From assembly GCA_021442155.1 (NCBI GenBank), contig CM038222.1:25158148-25222147 (forward strand): DNA of 64,000 nucleotides, in the 5' to 3' direction. The notes under the pieces were generated by a model, which was not told the origin of the DNA, searched no databases, and saw nothing but the letters and a program-made list of their open reading frames with translations. A program made the translations under genes and the position numbers. This DNA comes from Cymbidium sinense. Its lineage: Eukaryota; Streptophyta; Magnoliopsida; Asparagales; Orchidaceae. Shown here piece by piece: positions 47,453-59,012 of the stretch (position 1 is the stretch's first letter; each line of letters starts with the position of its first letter).

Positions 47453-49186
47453 TACAATAATAAGTACAACAAGAAGCCTTTATCCCACTAAGTGGGGTCG
47501 GCTACATGAATCCTTTATCTCCATTGTGTCCTATTATGTGTCAAATTCTCATTCAATTCAAGTATACTAAGGTCATTTTTTATACATCTTAACCAAGTAT
47601 TTTTTGGTCTACCTCTACCTTTCTTAACATAAGGAAATCTAATGCATCTACTCCAACCAAATCATCAATCACGCTTTATGGCCAAACCATCTAACTCTCT
47701 CTAATCTTATCCATGAGCTACCAACTTTTTCCTAAACATACTCATTTCATTTTATCTCTAAAGAGTAAAGCCACTCATCCACCTGAGCATCTTCATTTCT
47801 GTAACACTTAACTTCATCTTATGCTTCTTTTATTGGCCAACATTCGCACCATAAGTCATTGCGGTCTTACCACCATCTTATAAAATTTTCCTTAAGTTTA
47901 AGTGGAACTTTTTTATCACACAAGCCGATGCATTCCTCCACTTCAACCATCCAACATGAATTCTACTAATAACATATCCATCCATTTCACCATCATTTTG
48001 AATAATAGAGCCTCAATATCTGAATCACTCACTCTTATTAATGACTTGTTCACCTAATGTCACAACACTACTACTAGAACTTCTACAGCTAAAATTACAC
48101 TCCATATATTCAATTTTTGATCTACTTAAATGAAAACCTTTAGGCTCTAATGTTGACCTCCATAATTCAAGATTATCTTGGACTCCCTCTCTAGTCTTAT
48201 AAATAAGAAGAATGTTATTAGCGTAAAGCATACACCAAAGTACATCTCCCTATAAATGCCTAGTAAGATCATCCATAACTAAAGCAAAAATATAAGGGCT
48301 TAAAGCTAATCCTTGATGTAATCCAACTGAAATAGGAAAAATATTTTGTCAATCCTCCTTATGTTTGGACACAAGCAATAGCTCTGGTATACGTATCCTT
48401 AATGACTTGAATATAACCAGTATTAACTCCTTTATGTTCTAGACCTCTCCAAAGAACATCTCTTGAAACACTATTATAAGCTTTCTCTAAATCAATTAAT
48501 ATCATATGTAGATCCTACTTACTTTCTCTATACTTCTCCATCAATCGTCTTAACAAATGTATAGCATCCACAGTAGATCTACCTAGCATGAAACTAAATT
48601 GATGGTGAGAAACTTTTGTATCACATTGTAACCTATGCTTAATTACTCTCTCCCATAATTTTAATGTATGACACATTAATTTAATTCCTCTATAATTTGC
48701 ACACTCTTGTGCATCACCTTTATTCTTAAATATAAGAACCAATAAACTCTTTCTCCACTCATCTCGCATCTTTTTAGTCTTTAAAAAATATTAAAAAGAT
48801 TTGTAAGCCAAGAAATTCTTGATCTCCTAAACATTTACACATTTCTATTGGAATATCATCGGTCCTTTTTCCACATTTCATTTTCTTTAAAGCTTCATAA
48901 AATTGATTTACTAATGAAATTAAAATTTCTATTTTTAGGGTATTAAGGTTGCTAAAATCAATCGTACTTTCAGATCCTTCATTGAAAAGTTTATCAAAAT
49001 ACCTCATCCAGCTATTTTCAATATCCTTTTCTAAGAAATGCACTTTATTATTTTCATCATTAATGCACCTCACTTGAATTAGGTCTTTACTTCTCCTATC
49101 TCTTTGGTTGGCTAACTTATACATACATCTTTCACCTTCTTTGGTATCTTATCTATTGTATAAATCACTAAAAGTTAAATATTTTG
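47453..49186 (-). mobile_element. RTE-type LINE fragment, 5' truncated
   Basis: A minus-strand non-LTR element inserted in the satellite. The 3' terminus (CGACCCCACTTAGTGGGATA, then AAGGCTTCTTGTTG and a short TTATTATTG tail) is at 47,453-47,515 and is the conserved end I know from plant RTE-clade elements. The 5' end is truncated near 49,186 within the RT N-terminal region, so the endonuclease domain is missing. It is unrelated to LINE 1 and LINE 2. AT-rich repeat resumes on both sides without a clear target-site duplication. Confidence 0.82.
47500..49124 (-). pseudogene. RTE reverse transcriptase (pseudogene)
   Basis: 49,124-48,774 gives the pre-RT and finger region (KLANQRDRRSKDL, VHFLEKDIENSWMRYF). 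48,769-48,515 gives MRDEWRKSLLVLIFKNKGDA, NYRGIKLMCHTLKLWERVI and FMLGRSTVDAIHLLRRLMEK. ~48,515-48,270 gives MILIDLEKAYNSVSRDVLW and, across a frameshift, VGLHQGLALSPYIFALVMD. The catalytic box at ~48,225 reads LYANNILLI where active enzymes have YADD, so both Asp are Asn. 48,130-47,700 gives LEPKGFHLSRSKIEYMECNF, VISRIHVGWLKWRNAS and MKLSVTEMKMLRWMSGFT, the C-terminal domain. Frameshifts, stops and the lost active site make it dead. Confidence 0.85.
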
Positions 49187-52100
49187 CATAAAATAAACTA
49201 AATAAACCTAAATAAATAAAATAAAATAAACTAAACCTAAACCTAAACCTAAACCTAAACCTAAAATAAAAACTTAAACCTACTAAACTAAAAATAAAAA
49301 TAAAAATAAACTAAAATAAATGAAATTATAAACTAAAATAAAATAAATAAAATATAATTAGTTAAAAAATGAATTAAATAAAAAATAAACCTAAACAAAT
49401 AAACTAATAAAAATAAACTAAATAAATAAATAAATAAAATAAACCCAAAGTAGACTAAACTAAATAAACCTAAACTAAAAAAATAAACCCAAAATAAAAT
49501 AAAACTAAACAAACTAAACTAAATAAAAAACCTAAACCTAAATAAACTAAATAAATAAACCTAAACCTAAATAAATAAAATAAAAAAATAAACTAAACCT
49601 AAACCTAAACTAAACTAAATAAACTAAAAATAAATAATTAAATAATAAACCTAAACTAAACCTAAACTAAATAGACTAAAACTAAACAAATAAAAAATAA
49701 AAATAAACTAAACTAAAAAATAAAAAAAAATAAACCTAAATAAATAAACTAAATAAACCAAACTAATAAAATAAATATAAACTAAAATAAAATAAATAAA
49801 CCTAAATTTAAAAAATAAAAAACTAAACTAAATAAAAAATAAACATAAACCTAAACCTAAACTAAAATAAACTAAAATAAACCTAAACCAAAATAAACTA
49901 AACTAAAAATAAAATAAACTAAACTAAAAATAAAATAAACCTAAACTAAACCTAAACCTAAAATAAAACCAAATAAAATAAATTAAATAAAAAAACTAAA
50001 CCTAAACTAAACTAAATAAAATAAAACCTAAACTAAATAACCTAAATAAAAAATAAATTAAAAATAAATAAACTAAATAAACCTAAACTAAATAAAATTA
50101 AACCAAACCAAAAAATAAAACCTAAACCTAAACTAAACTAAATAAAATAAAAAATAAACCTAAACCTATACTAAATAAACTAAAACTATAAAAAAACTAA
50201 ACTAAACTAAAAAACTAAATAAAATAATAAACTAAAAAAAATAAACCTAAACCAAAATAAAATAAAAAAAACCTAAACCTAAAATAAACCTAAAACTAAA
50301 ATAAAACCTAAACTAAACTAAAATAAAAAAATAAACTAAAATAAACCAAAATAAAAAAAATAAAACCTAAACCTAAACCTAAACCTAAACTAAAAAAAAT
50401 AAACTAAATAAATAAAAAAATAAAATAAACCTAAACCTAAACTGAACTAAAAATAAAAACCGAAAAATTAAAGAAAACCTAAACTAAATAAAACTAAAAA
50501 ATAAACTAAAGTAAAAATAAAAAACCTAAACCAAAACTAAATAAAAATAAAATAAATTGAAAACTAATTTTAAAAAAATTTTAAAAAAATAAACCTAAAT
50601 AAAAAAAAATAAACTAAACTAAACCCTAAACCTAAACCTAAATCATAAAATAAAAAACCTAAAACCTAAACCCTAAACTAAACCTAAAACCCTAACCTAA
50701 ACCCTAAAATAAACCAATAAACCCTAAATAAAAAAAAAAAAACCTAACCTAAATCTAAAATAACCCTAAAAACTAAACCCTAAACCTAACTAAAACCTAA
50801 AAAAAATAACCTAAACCTAAACCAAATAAACTAAACTAAAATAAAATAAAACCTAAACCTAAAAAATAAAAAAATAAAATAAATAACCTAAACTAAAAAA
50901 AAATAAATAAAATAAAATAAAAAATAATAAAACTAAATAAAAAATAAACTAAATAAATAAACCTAAAATAAAAAACTAAAATAAACTAAACTAAACTAAA
51001 TAAACCTAAATTAAAATAAACTAAATAATAAATAAATAAAATAATAAAAAACTAAATAAAATAAAACCCTAAACCCTAAACCATAAAAAATAAATATAAA
51101 CTAAACCCTAAACTAAACCTAAACCTAAACCTAAAATAAACCCTAAATAAACCCTAAACCTAAAATAAAACTAAAACTAAAATAAACTAAAAATAAAATA
51201 AAATAAATAAAAAATAAACCTAAACCTAAATAAAATAAAACCTAAATAAACCTAAAATAACCTAAACCTAAACCTAAAACAAAATAAAATAAAAATAAAA
51301 ACTAAACAAAATAAATTAAAAAAAAACCTAAACTAAACTAAAAAATAAACCTAAAATAAAAAATAAATATAAAAAAATGTAAAATAAAAAAAATAAACCT
51401 AAAAAAATAAAATAAAATAAAAATTAAAAAACCTAAACCTAAAAAATAAACTTAAAATAAAACCTAAAAAATAAATAAATAAAAAACCTAAAACCCTAAA
51501 CTAAAAAAACCTAAACCAAAAAAATAAACAAAATAAAATAAACCAAACTAAAATAAATAAAACCTAAACCTAAACCAAAAAAATAAACTAAGCTTAAACC
51601 CTAAACAAAAAATAAAATAAAATAAACTAAAAAAAAAACCAAAACTAAACTAAAAATAAACCTAAATAAAATAAACCTAAACTAAAATCTAAACCTAAAC
51701 CAAAAACTAAAACTAAAAATAAAATAAAATAAAATAATAAAAATTTAACAAAAATAAAATAAATAAAAACCTAAAGTAAACTAGAAAAAATAAGATAAAG
51801 CTAAAACTAAAAAAATGTAAACAAAAAAAAAAATTAAACTTAAAATAAAAATAAAATAAACGTAATGTAAAATAAAATAAAGCTAAATAAAAACTTAAAC
51901 CTAAAGAATAAAAATAAAATAATAACCCAAAAAAAAATCTAAACCCTAAAATAAAAAAAACCTAAACCTCAAATAAACAAAATAAAATAAAATTAAACTT
52001 AAACTAAAATAAACTAAACTAAATGAAAGAAAACTTAAACCTAAACCTAAACCATAAACAAAATAAAAAAATAAACTAAAAATAAACCTAACCATAAACT

Positions 52101-52366
52101 AAAATATAAAACCTAAAATTAAAACTAAAATAAAAACCTAAAACCTAAACCTAATCCTAAATATAAAAAATAAAACCTAAACCAATTAAAAAAAATTAAA
52201 ATAAATTAAAAATAAAACAAACTTAAAAAAATAAACATAAACCTAAACCTAAACCTAAAAAAAATTCTAAACTAAAATAAATAAAACCAAAATAAATTAA
52301 CCAAACAAAATTAAAATAAAAATAAACCTAAAAAAAAATAAACTAAATAAACTAAATAAACCTAAA

Positions 52367-52393
52367 CCTACTAGTTTACTTAATTTAAAAAAA
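52367..52393 (+). repeat. TTTACTTAATTT box 12
   Basis: CCTACTAGTTTACTTAATTT plus A-run; starts a 300-base CCCTAAA stretch with no GRP fragment. Confidence 0.65.
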
Positions 52394-53566
52394 TAAAACC
52401 CTAAACCCTAAACCCAAAACCTTAAATCCTAAACCCTAATCCTAAAACCCCAAACCCTAAAACTAACCCAAAACCCTAAACCCTAACAATAAACCTTAAA
52501 CCTTAAACCCTAAACCCTCAAACCCAAAAACCCTTAACCCTAAACCCTAAACACTAGACTTTAAAAACCCTAAACCCTAAAGCTTAAACACTAAACCTTA
52601 AACCCTAACACTAAACCTTAAACCATAAAACCCTAAACCCTAAACCCTAAACCCTAAACCTAAACACTAAACCTAAACCTAAACTAAATAAAATAAAAAA
52701 TAAAATAAATAAATAAACTAAGCTAAATAAAATAAAAAATAAAATAAAATAAAACCTAAACTAAATAAACCTAAACCTAAAAAATAAAATAAAATAAAAA
52801 AATAAAAAATGAACTAAATAAATAAATAAAAAATATAACTACACTAAAATAAAATAAACCTAAGAATAAACTAAATAAAATAAAAACTAAATGTAAAATA
52901 AAAATAAAATAAACCTAAAATAAACAAAAATAAAAACCTAAACTAAACAAATAAACCTAAAAGAAACCTAAAAATAAATAAAAAAGAAAACTTAAACCCT
53001 AAACTAAAGAAGAAATTTAAACCTAAGATAGAAAAATAATGAAATAATAAAATAAAACTAAACTTAAACTAAAATAAAATAAACTAAAATAAATAAAACC
53101 TAAACCTAAAATAAACTAAACCTAACCTAAACCTCAACTAAATAAAATAAAATAAACCTAAACTTAAACTAAAAAATAAAACCTAAAAGTAAATCTAAAA
53201 TAAAACCTAAAACTTAAGCCTAAATAAAATAAAATAAACTCAACTAAAAATAAACCTAAACCTAAACTAAAAATAAAACCAAAAATAAACTAAAATAAAA
53301 CCTAAAACATAAACCTAAAAAAAAATAAAATAAAAATCAAACCTAAACCTAAAATATAAAATAAAAATAAAACTCAACTAAAAGAACATAAACATAAACT
53401 TAAACCTAAAAAATATATTAAAATAAAAAAACAAAAACTAAAATAAATAAACCTCAAATAAATAAACTAAAGTAAATAAAAATAAAAAATAAAAATAAAT
53501 AAAAACAAAAAAAAATTAACTAAAATAAATAAAAAAATAAACTAAATAAACTAATTTAGCCTAAAC

Positions 53567-53590
53567 CTACTAGTTTACTTAATTAAAAAA
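53567..53590 (+). repeat. TTTACTTAATTT box 13
   Basis: CCTACTAGTTTACTTAATTA plus A-run, 0.34 kb upstream of GRP copy 6. Confidence 0.65.
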
Positions 53591-53932
53591 ACCCTAAACC
53601 CTAAAGCCTAAATAAAAAAATAACCCTGAACCCTAAACTGTAAACTTACAACACTAAACCTACAACCTACAACCCTAAATCCTAAAGTCCAAAACCTAAA
53701 CCCTAAACCCTAAACATTAAACCCTAAACCCTAAACCCTAAACCCTAAACCCTAACCCTAACCCTATATGCTAAACCCTAAAAGCATAAACTCTAATACC
53801 CTAAATGCTAAACCCTAAAACTAAACCCAATCCTAAACCCTACTAAACCTAAACCCTAAACCCAACCTAAACCTACTAAACTCCAAACTCCAAACCCTAA
53901 ACCCCAAACCCAAACCTAAACCTAAACCTAAG

Positions 53933-54362
53933 AATGGAAGAACCTTAACAAATGAAAATCATCAACAGGCTCACCTAGATCTGGTTGGAGGTGAAGGAGG
54001 AGGCAAATTGGTGGTGGGGGATCTGAGCCGGTGGTTATGGAGGTGGTGTTAGAAAGCAGGTTATGGAGGAGAGGAGCATAGAGTTACAACATGGAGGTGG
54101 CGAGAGGAGATATCATGGATATGATGGATCCCACTTCTAGAGGCCATGGTGGTTCGATGGGAACTGAGAAATAAGAATATCCGATCATTATATGGAATTG
54201 TGTCTTCTAGAGGATCTTATCTAAGATTTTTAATTTGCTCTATGCATGCTCATTTTTGATCTATATTGTCACTTGTGTCTTAGAGAACTTGGTGTGTTAC
54301 TTGGTTGATGAAATAAAAAAAAAAGAAATGTTGAATCTAAATTTGTTCTCTATTAAAAAAAA
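53933..54362 (+). pseudogene. GRP retro-fragment copy 6 (many small deletions)
   Basis: Starts at AATGGAAGAACC after CCTAAG and ends with an eight-base A-run (54,355-54,362). Recognisable pieces are ATCATCAACAGGCTCA, TCTAGATCTGG-like words, a GGTGGTTATGGAGGTGG stretch, GAGTTACAACATGG, GATATGATGGATCCC, GGTTCGATGGGAACTGAGAA and the 3'UTR words CATGCTCATTTTTGATCTAT and TACTTGGTTGATGAAAT. Codon 14 may still be CAG, but the frame is broken by many 1-5-base deletions like those in copy 5. No open frame remains. Confidence 0.75.
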
Positions 54363-56730
54363 TATAAACCCTAATCCCTAAACTAAAACCTGAACCTTAA
54401 ACCTAAAACCTAAACCCTAAACCCTAAACCTTAAAAATAAAAAATACAAAATAAAAAAAACCTTAATGCTAAATGCTAAACACTAAAATAAACCCTAAAC
54501 TACCCAAACCCTAAAAAAAAAACCTAAACCCTAACAAGAAACTAATAAAACACTAAACTAAACTAAAACTAAACTAAAACTAAATAATAAACTAAAACTA
54601 ATAAATAATAAACTAAACTAATAAACTAAATAAAAACAAAATAAATAATAAACTAAAATAAAAATTAATAAAACTAATTACACTAAACTAAATAATAACT
54701 AAAAAACTAATAAATTAATAATAACAAAAACTAATGAAACTAAAAAACTAACTAGTAACTAAATGAAACATATACAAAAAAACCCCACTAATAAACTAAC
54801 TAAAAATAAACTAAATTAATAAAACTAATAAAAACTAAACTAAATCTAAGCTAATAACTAAAACTAAACTAATAAGCTAGCTAAACTAAACCCTAATAAA
54901 TAATTAACTAATAATAACTAACTAACTAATAAACCTAAACCCTAAACACAACTAACCTAATAAATAACTAACTAATATTAAAACTAAACCCAATAACTAA
55001 ACTAATAATAACTAAACTAAAACTAATAACTATTAAACTAAAATTAATAAACTAACAAAATAATAAATAAATAACTAATAATAATAACTAACTAATAAAT
55101 AAAACTAATAACTAAACTAAATTAATAAACTAATAAACTAACTAAACTTAATAATAAACTAACTAAATAATAATAATTAAAACTAATAATAAAACTAAAA
55201 TAACTAATAAACTAAAACTAAATAACTAATAACAACTAACACAAAACTAATAATAATAATAATAATAATTAAAACTAATAATAATAATAATAATAATAAT
55301 AATTAAATAAGCTAAACACTAAACCCCTAAACTTAAATTAATAAAACTAATAATAGCAAACTAAACTAAAATAAAATTACAAATAACTTAACTAATTAAA
55401 CTAATAATAATAACTAAACAATAACTTCAAAAACTAATAAACTAAAAATAAAATTAAACTAAACCTAATTAATAAGTAACTAATCAAACTGAGTAAACTA
55501 ATAAATAATAAACTAGAAACTAATAATAATTAATAAAAAACTAAAACCAATAATAAACTAAATAAAACTAATTATAAATGACTAATAATCAAAAACTAAT
55601 AATTGATAAACTAATAAACTAATAAAAAACTAACTAAAAAACTTAACTAATTAATAAATAAACCTAAACCCTAATAAATAATAAACACTAAAACTAAACT
55701 AATAAACTAATAATAATAACTAGTAATGAATAACTAAATAACCAACTAAAACTAAACCTTAAACTTAAACTAATAAACCATAAAAACTAACTAATAAATA
55801 AACATAATAATAACTAAACCTAATAAACTAACTAATAACTAATAATAAACTAATGATAAAAACCTAACTAAAAAAACTAATAATAACTATCTAATAATAA
55901 AAAAATAATAAACTAATAACCAAATAAAACATAACTACTAAATAACTAAACTAATAAACTTAATAAATAAATTAAATAATAATAATAAAATAACTAATAA
56001 TACTAAAAACTAAAAAACTAATAACTAACTAACTAAACTAATAAACTAATAATAATAAATCTAATAATGAACTAACTAAGAAATAACTAAATAACTAAAC
56101 CCTAAACCCTAACTAAATAAATAAACTAAATAATAATAATAAAACTAATAATAATAAACATAAACTAATAATAATAATAAACTAAAGAAGAAAACTAAAC
56201 TAAAATAACACTAATAATAAACCAACTATCTAAACTAATAATAATAATAAATAATAAATAACTAATAATAACTACTAAATAATTAAACCGTAAACTAAAC
56301 TATAAAAAAAAAAAATTAACTAATAAACATAAACCCATAACTAAACTAATAAAACTAATAAACTAAATTGATAAAGTAATAAATAAACTAACAAAACTAA
56401 ACTAATAAAATTAAACCACTAACTAAAACTAACTAAAACCTAAATAATAATAAAACCATAATCTAATAATAATAACTAACTAATAATAACTAATGAATAA
56501 ACTAAAACAAACTAAACCCTAATAAACTAACTAAATAAATAAACTAATAAACAAAACCTAACCCCCCCCCCCCCCCAAACTAACCTAAAATAATAATAAC
56601 TAAAAAGTAAACTAACTGAAAGAAACATAAACTAATAATGAAATAAAAATAACCTAAAACTAATAAAACCTAATATTAACTAATAAACACTAAACCTATA
56701 ACCTAAACCCTAAAACTGGACTAAACCTTA
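54363..56730 (+). repeat. Variant satellite rich in TAATAACTAA
   Basis: After a brief CCCTAAA start (54,363-54,540) the array changes to ACTAATAATAACTAA/AATAAACTAA words with (AAT)n runs (e.g. 55,251-55,306), unlike the other blocks. Scattered CCCTAAA words show a common origin. It ends with CCTAAACCCTAAAACTGG before LINE 2. No gene. Confidence 0.85.
56562..56576 (+). repeat. Run of 15 cytosines
   Basis: An uninterrupted C15 homopolymer within A-rich satellite (CCTAA-C15-AAACTAACC). It is the only such run in the window and its length is suspect in long-read data. Confidence 0.9.
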
Positions 56731-59012
56731 TTATTGGGCAATTTCGAGATCCCTCACATTCTTGGTGAGTTTTTGAGTGCTTTCTCTCTTGGATTCCCTA
56801 TAGATTGTCGGCCCTGGGCTGATCTCGACCTATTCTTGTCACGGTGTCGTGACTCATAGCATCGGCTTCTTCAAATCCATGGGGTAAATCCCATGTGCCG
56901 ATGGATCCCACTAGGGCATTAGATTTTTTGCGTAATCCTACCTCTAAATTACTTGTTATTAAATCTTTCAAAGAGGCTTTAGTTGGTAAGAATTCCTCCA
57001 CCGAGCCTCCTTTGAATTTGCTTCATATGACTTTTAAAGATACTCTGACAATTATGATTTTAGATGAGGATATTGAAAGATTAGCTAAGCCTTTTGCTTT
57101 TTCTTTGATTGGAAAGTTTTAATTTAAATGACCAAAGATGGAAGATATTCTTTCTTTTTTCATAGCTTAAATTTATCTGGTTCCTTTTCTATTGGACTGA
57201 CTGATGCAAGGCATGTTCTAATTAACCTTTCTAATGACCTTGATTATGGAAGAATTTATTTCTAGGAGTTCTTACTATGTTATTAATCGGCAAATGCGTA
57301 TTTGAAGTGGATGCCTATGTTTGATGTTAATTAATAGTCTTCTATTGTTCCCATTTGGATTTCTTTACCTAACTTACGGATTCATCTATTTAATCATCAG
57401 ATTCTTTATGTTATTAGGTCAATTTTTGGTCGGCCTTTGCAAGTTGATCAAGCAACAACTGCTTATTCTAGAATGTATGTTGCTTGAATTCTTGTAGAGA
57501 TTGATATTACTAAAAAATATCTGAAAGAAATTTGGTTGGGTTTAATGAAATGTGGTTATTTTGAGAAAGTTGTATTTGAGAACTTTCCCATTTCTATAAT
57601 CATTATAAGATTCATGGGCATGAAATTTCTAAATGCTTTATTGCTTACCCCTCTTTTAGGAAGAAAATCACCAGTAAGAATTTAATTGTTGAAAAAATTG
57701 ATGATTCTCTCAAGTTGGATAAAGGAAAATCTACTTTTCAAAATTTTGATGTTTTGCAAAACTAAATTTTTGAATCTTCTGAAAAAGTTTTATCTATTAA
57801 TGATTTGTCTAATGTAGAAGGTAATTTTGATGTTATTGAAAATTTTTTAACTAATAATCATGCTCTATGTGTTTTTTATGAGGATTCTATTAAAGGGAAG
57901 ACTTCAGAGGATATGATTAATAACACCATTTATTCCAATCAGTTGGATGTTGCTTCTCTTTCTCTTGTGTCTACTTTAGATCATGGGAAAGAGACTATTG
58001 ATTTGCCTTCTTTGATTGAGAATGGTGGGGAAAAGAATGTTCTTATTTATGATATTTGAACTTTTGGTCCTAATAATCTTGATAATATTGGTGATCCTTC
58101 TTTTAAAAAATAAGATTTATATACTTGTGACAATTCTCTTCTTGTGAATAGTTCTATTTTGGTTCAAAATGATGCTTTTTCTATGGCTGATAATTATGTT
58201 CAAAATTTTGGTAATATGTTATGTTTTTAAGGGATTTGAATCTTATCTTAATCCCTTACATGAAGATTATAATGAAACTCTAGATTCTGGGTCTCTTGCT
58301 TCTTTTATGAATGAAGATAGGGAGGTTACTCTTTAGATTTTATTCAAAGGTGAAAATATTGATAATTGTCTTCTTAATAAAGCTATTTATGCTCCTTATT
58401 TCACTTCTGATTCTGAAATGCATACTATTTCTAATTTTCCTTTGTTTAATGCTGTGGATGACTCTAAAAGCTCTTCTTTGAAATTGATAGGTTCTGTTGA
58501 TCCCCATGCCTTTTATAATAATACTGATTTATTTTTGGATGGAGATTTCTTGGAGAAAGGGCATGGTTATAAAACTATCTACAAGAAGAAAATGAAAAAA
58601 GTGTTTAGATTTATGCCCCTCCTAACTTTCTGAGGGTTACTCATTCCAAAGATTCATGGAAATAATCTCCTATCTTTAGGAGGTTTTTTCTTTTGGTTGG
58701 TTTTTTCTTTGTTGGTTAAGCTTTTACCTTGTGCTTTCTTGGTAGCTAGAGTATTGGCCTCTTTGCTAATTTTCCTCTCTCTGGCTTGGTGTTTCTCACT
58801 TTCTGTTTACTAGGTTTTTATTTTGGTGCCCTTTGGCTGGTTGGTTTTGTGCTGGTGGCTTTGTTTTTGCTGGCTTGCCTTTCTTTGGTTGCTGCTTTTC
58901 TCTCTTTATTAGTGGTAGGTTGGGCTTTTTGTCCTTGACGTGTGGTTTGCCCATTGGTTGGCTATTTCTCTACCTATTTATTTTAGCTTTTGCTAGCCTG
59001 GACCTCACTTTT
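56731..59012 (+). mobile_element. L1-type LINE, 5' part only (LINE 2)
   Basis: Same family and strand as LINE 1, and also starting in telomere-like repeat. It contains a 5' leader (with a shared TGTCGGC word) and decayed ORF1, then about 380 bases of T/G-rich spacer. No endonuclease start (WNIRG) is reached before the element is cut at about 59,013 by the long repeat. No ORF2 is present in the window. Confidence 0.8.
56901..58633 (+). pseudogene. LINE 2 ORF1 (pseudogene)
   Basis: ATG 56,901 opens MDPTRALDFLRNPTSKLL, then VIKSFKEALVG and IERLAKPFAFSLIGKF, parallel to ORF1 of LINE 1. After a stop at 57,120 the homology continues across frames: FFHSLNLSGSFSIGLTDARH, LINLSNDLDYGRIY, LKWMPMFDV, VPIWISLPNLRIH, VEIDITKKYLKEIWLG. 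The CCHC knuckle near 57,590-57,640 is frameshifted and has lost cysteines (NHYKIHGHEISKCF can be read). Later open pieces at 57,805-58,059 and 58,418-58,633 are Asp/Asn/Ser-rich, as in the variable ORF1 C-terminus. Non-functional. Confidence 0.78.

Larger units (their letters stand above)
49187..53932 (+). repeat. Degenerate telomere-like satellite, block 8
   Basis: AATAAA/CCTAAA-rich to about 52,380 with only brief CCCTAAA patches (50,620-50,800 and 51,060-51,150). CCCTAAA dominates at 52,390-52,680 and 53,590-53,930. No gene. Confidence 0.9.
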
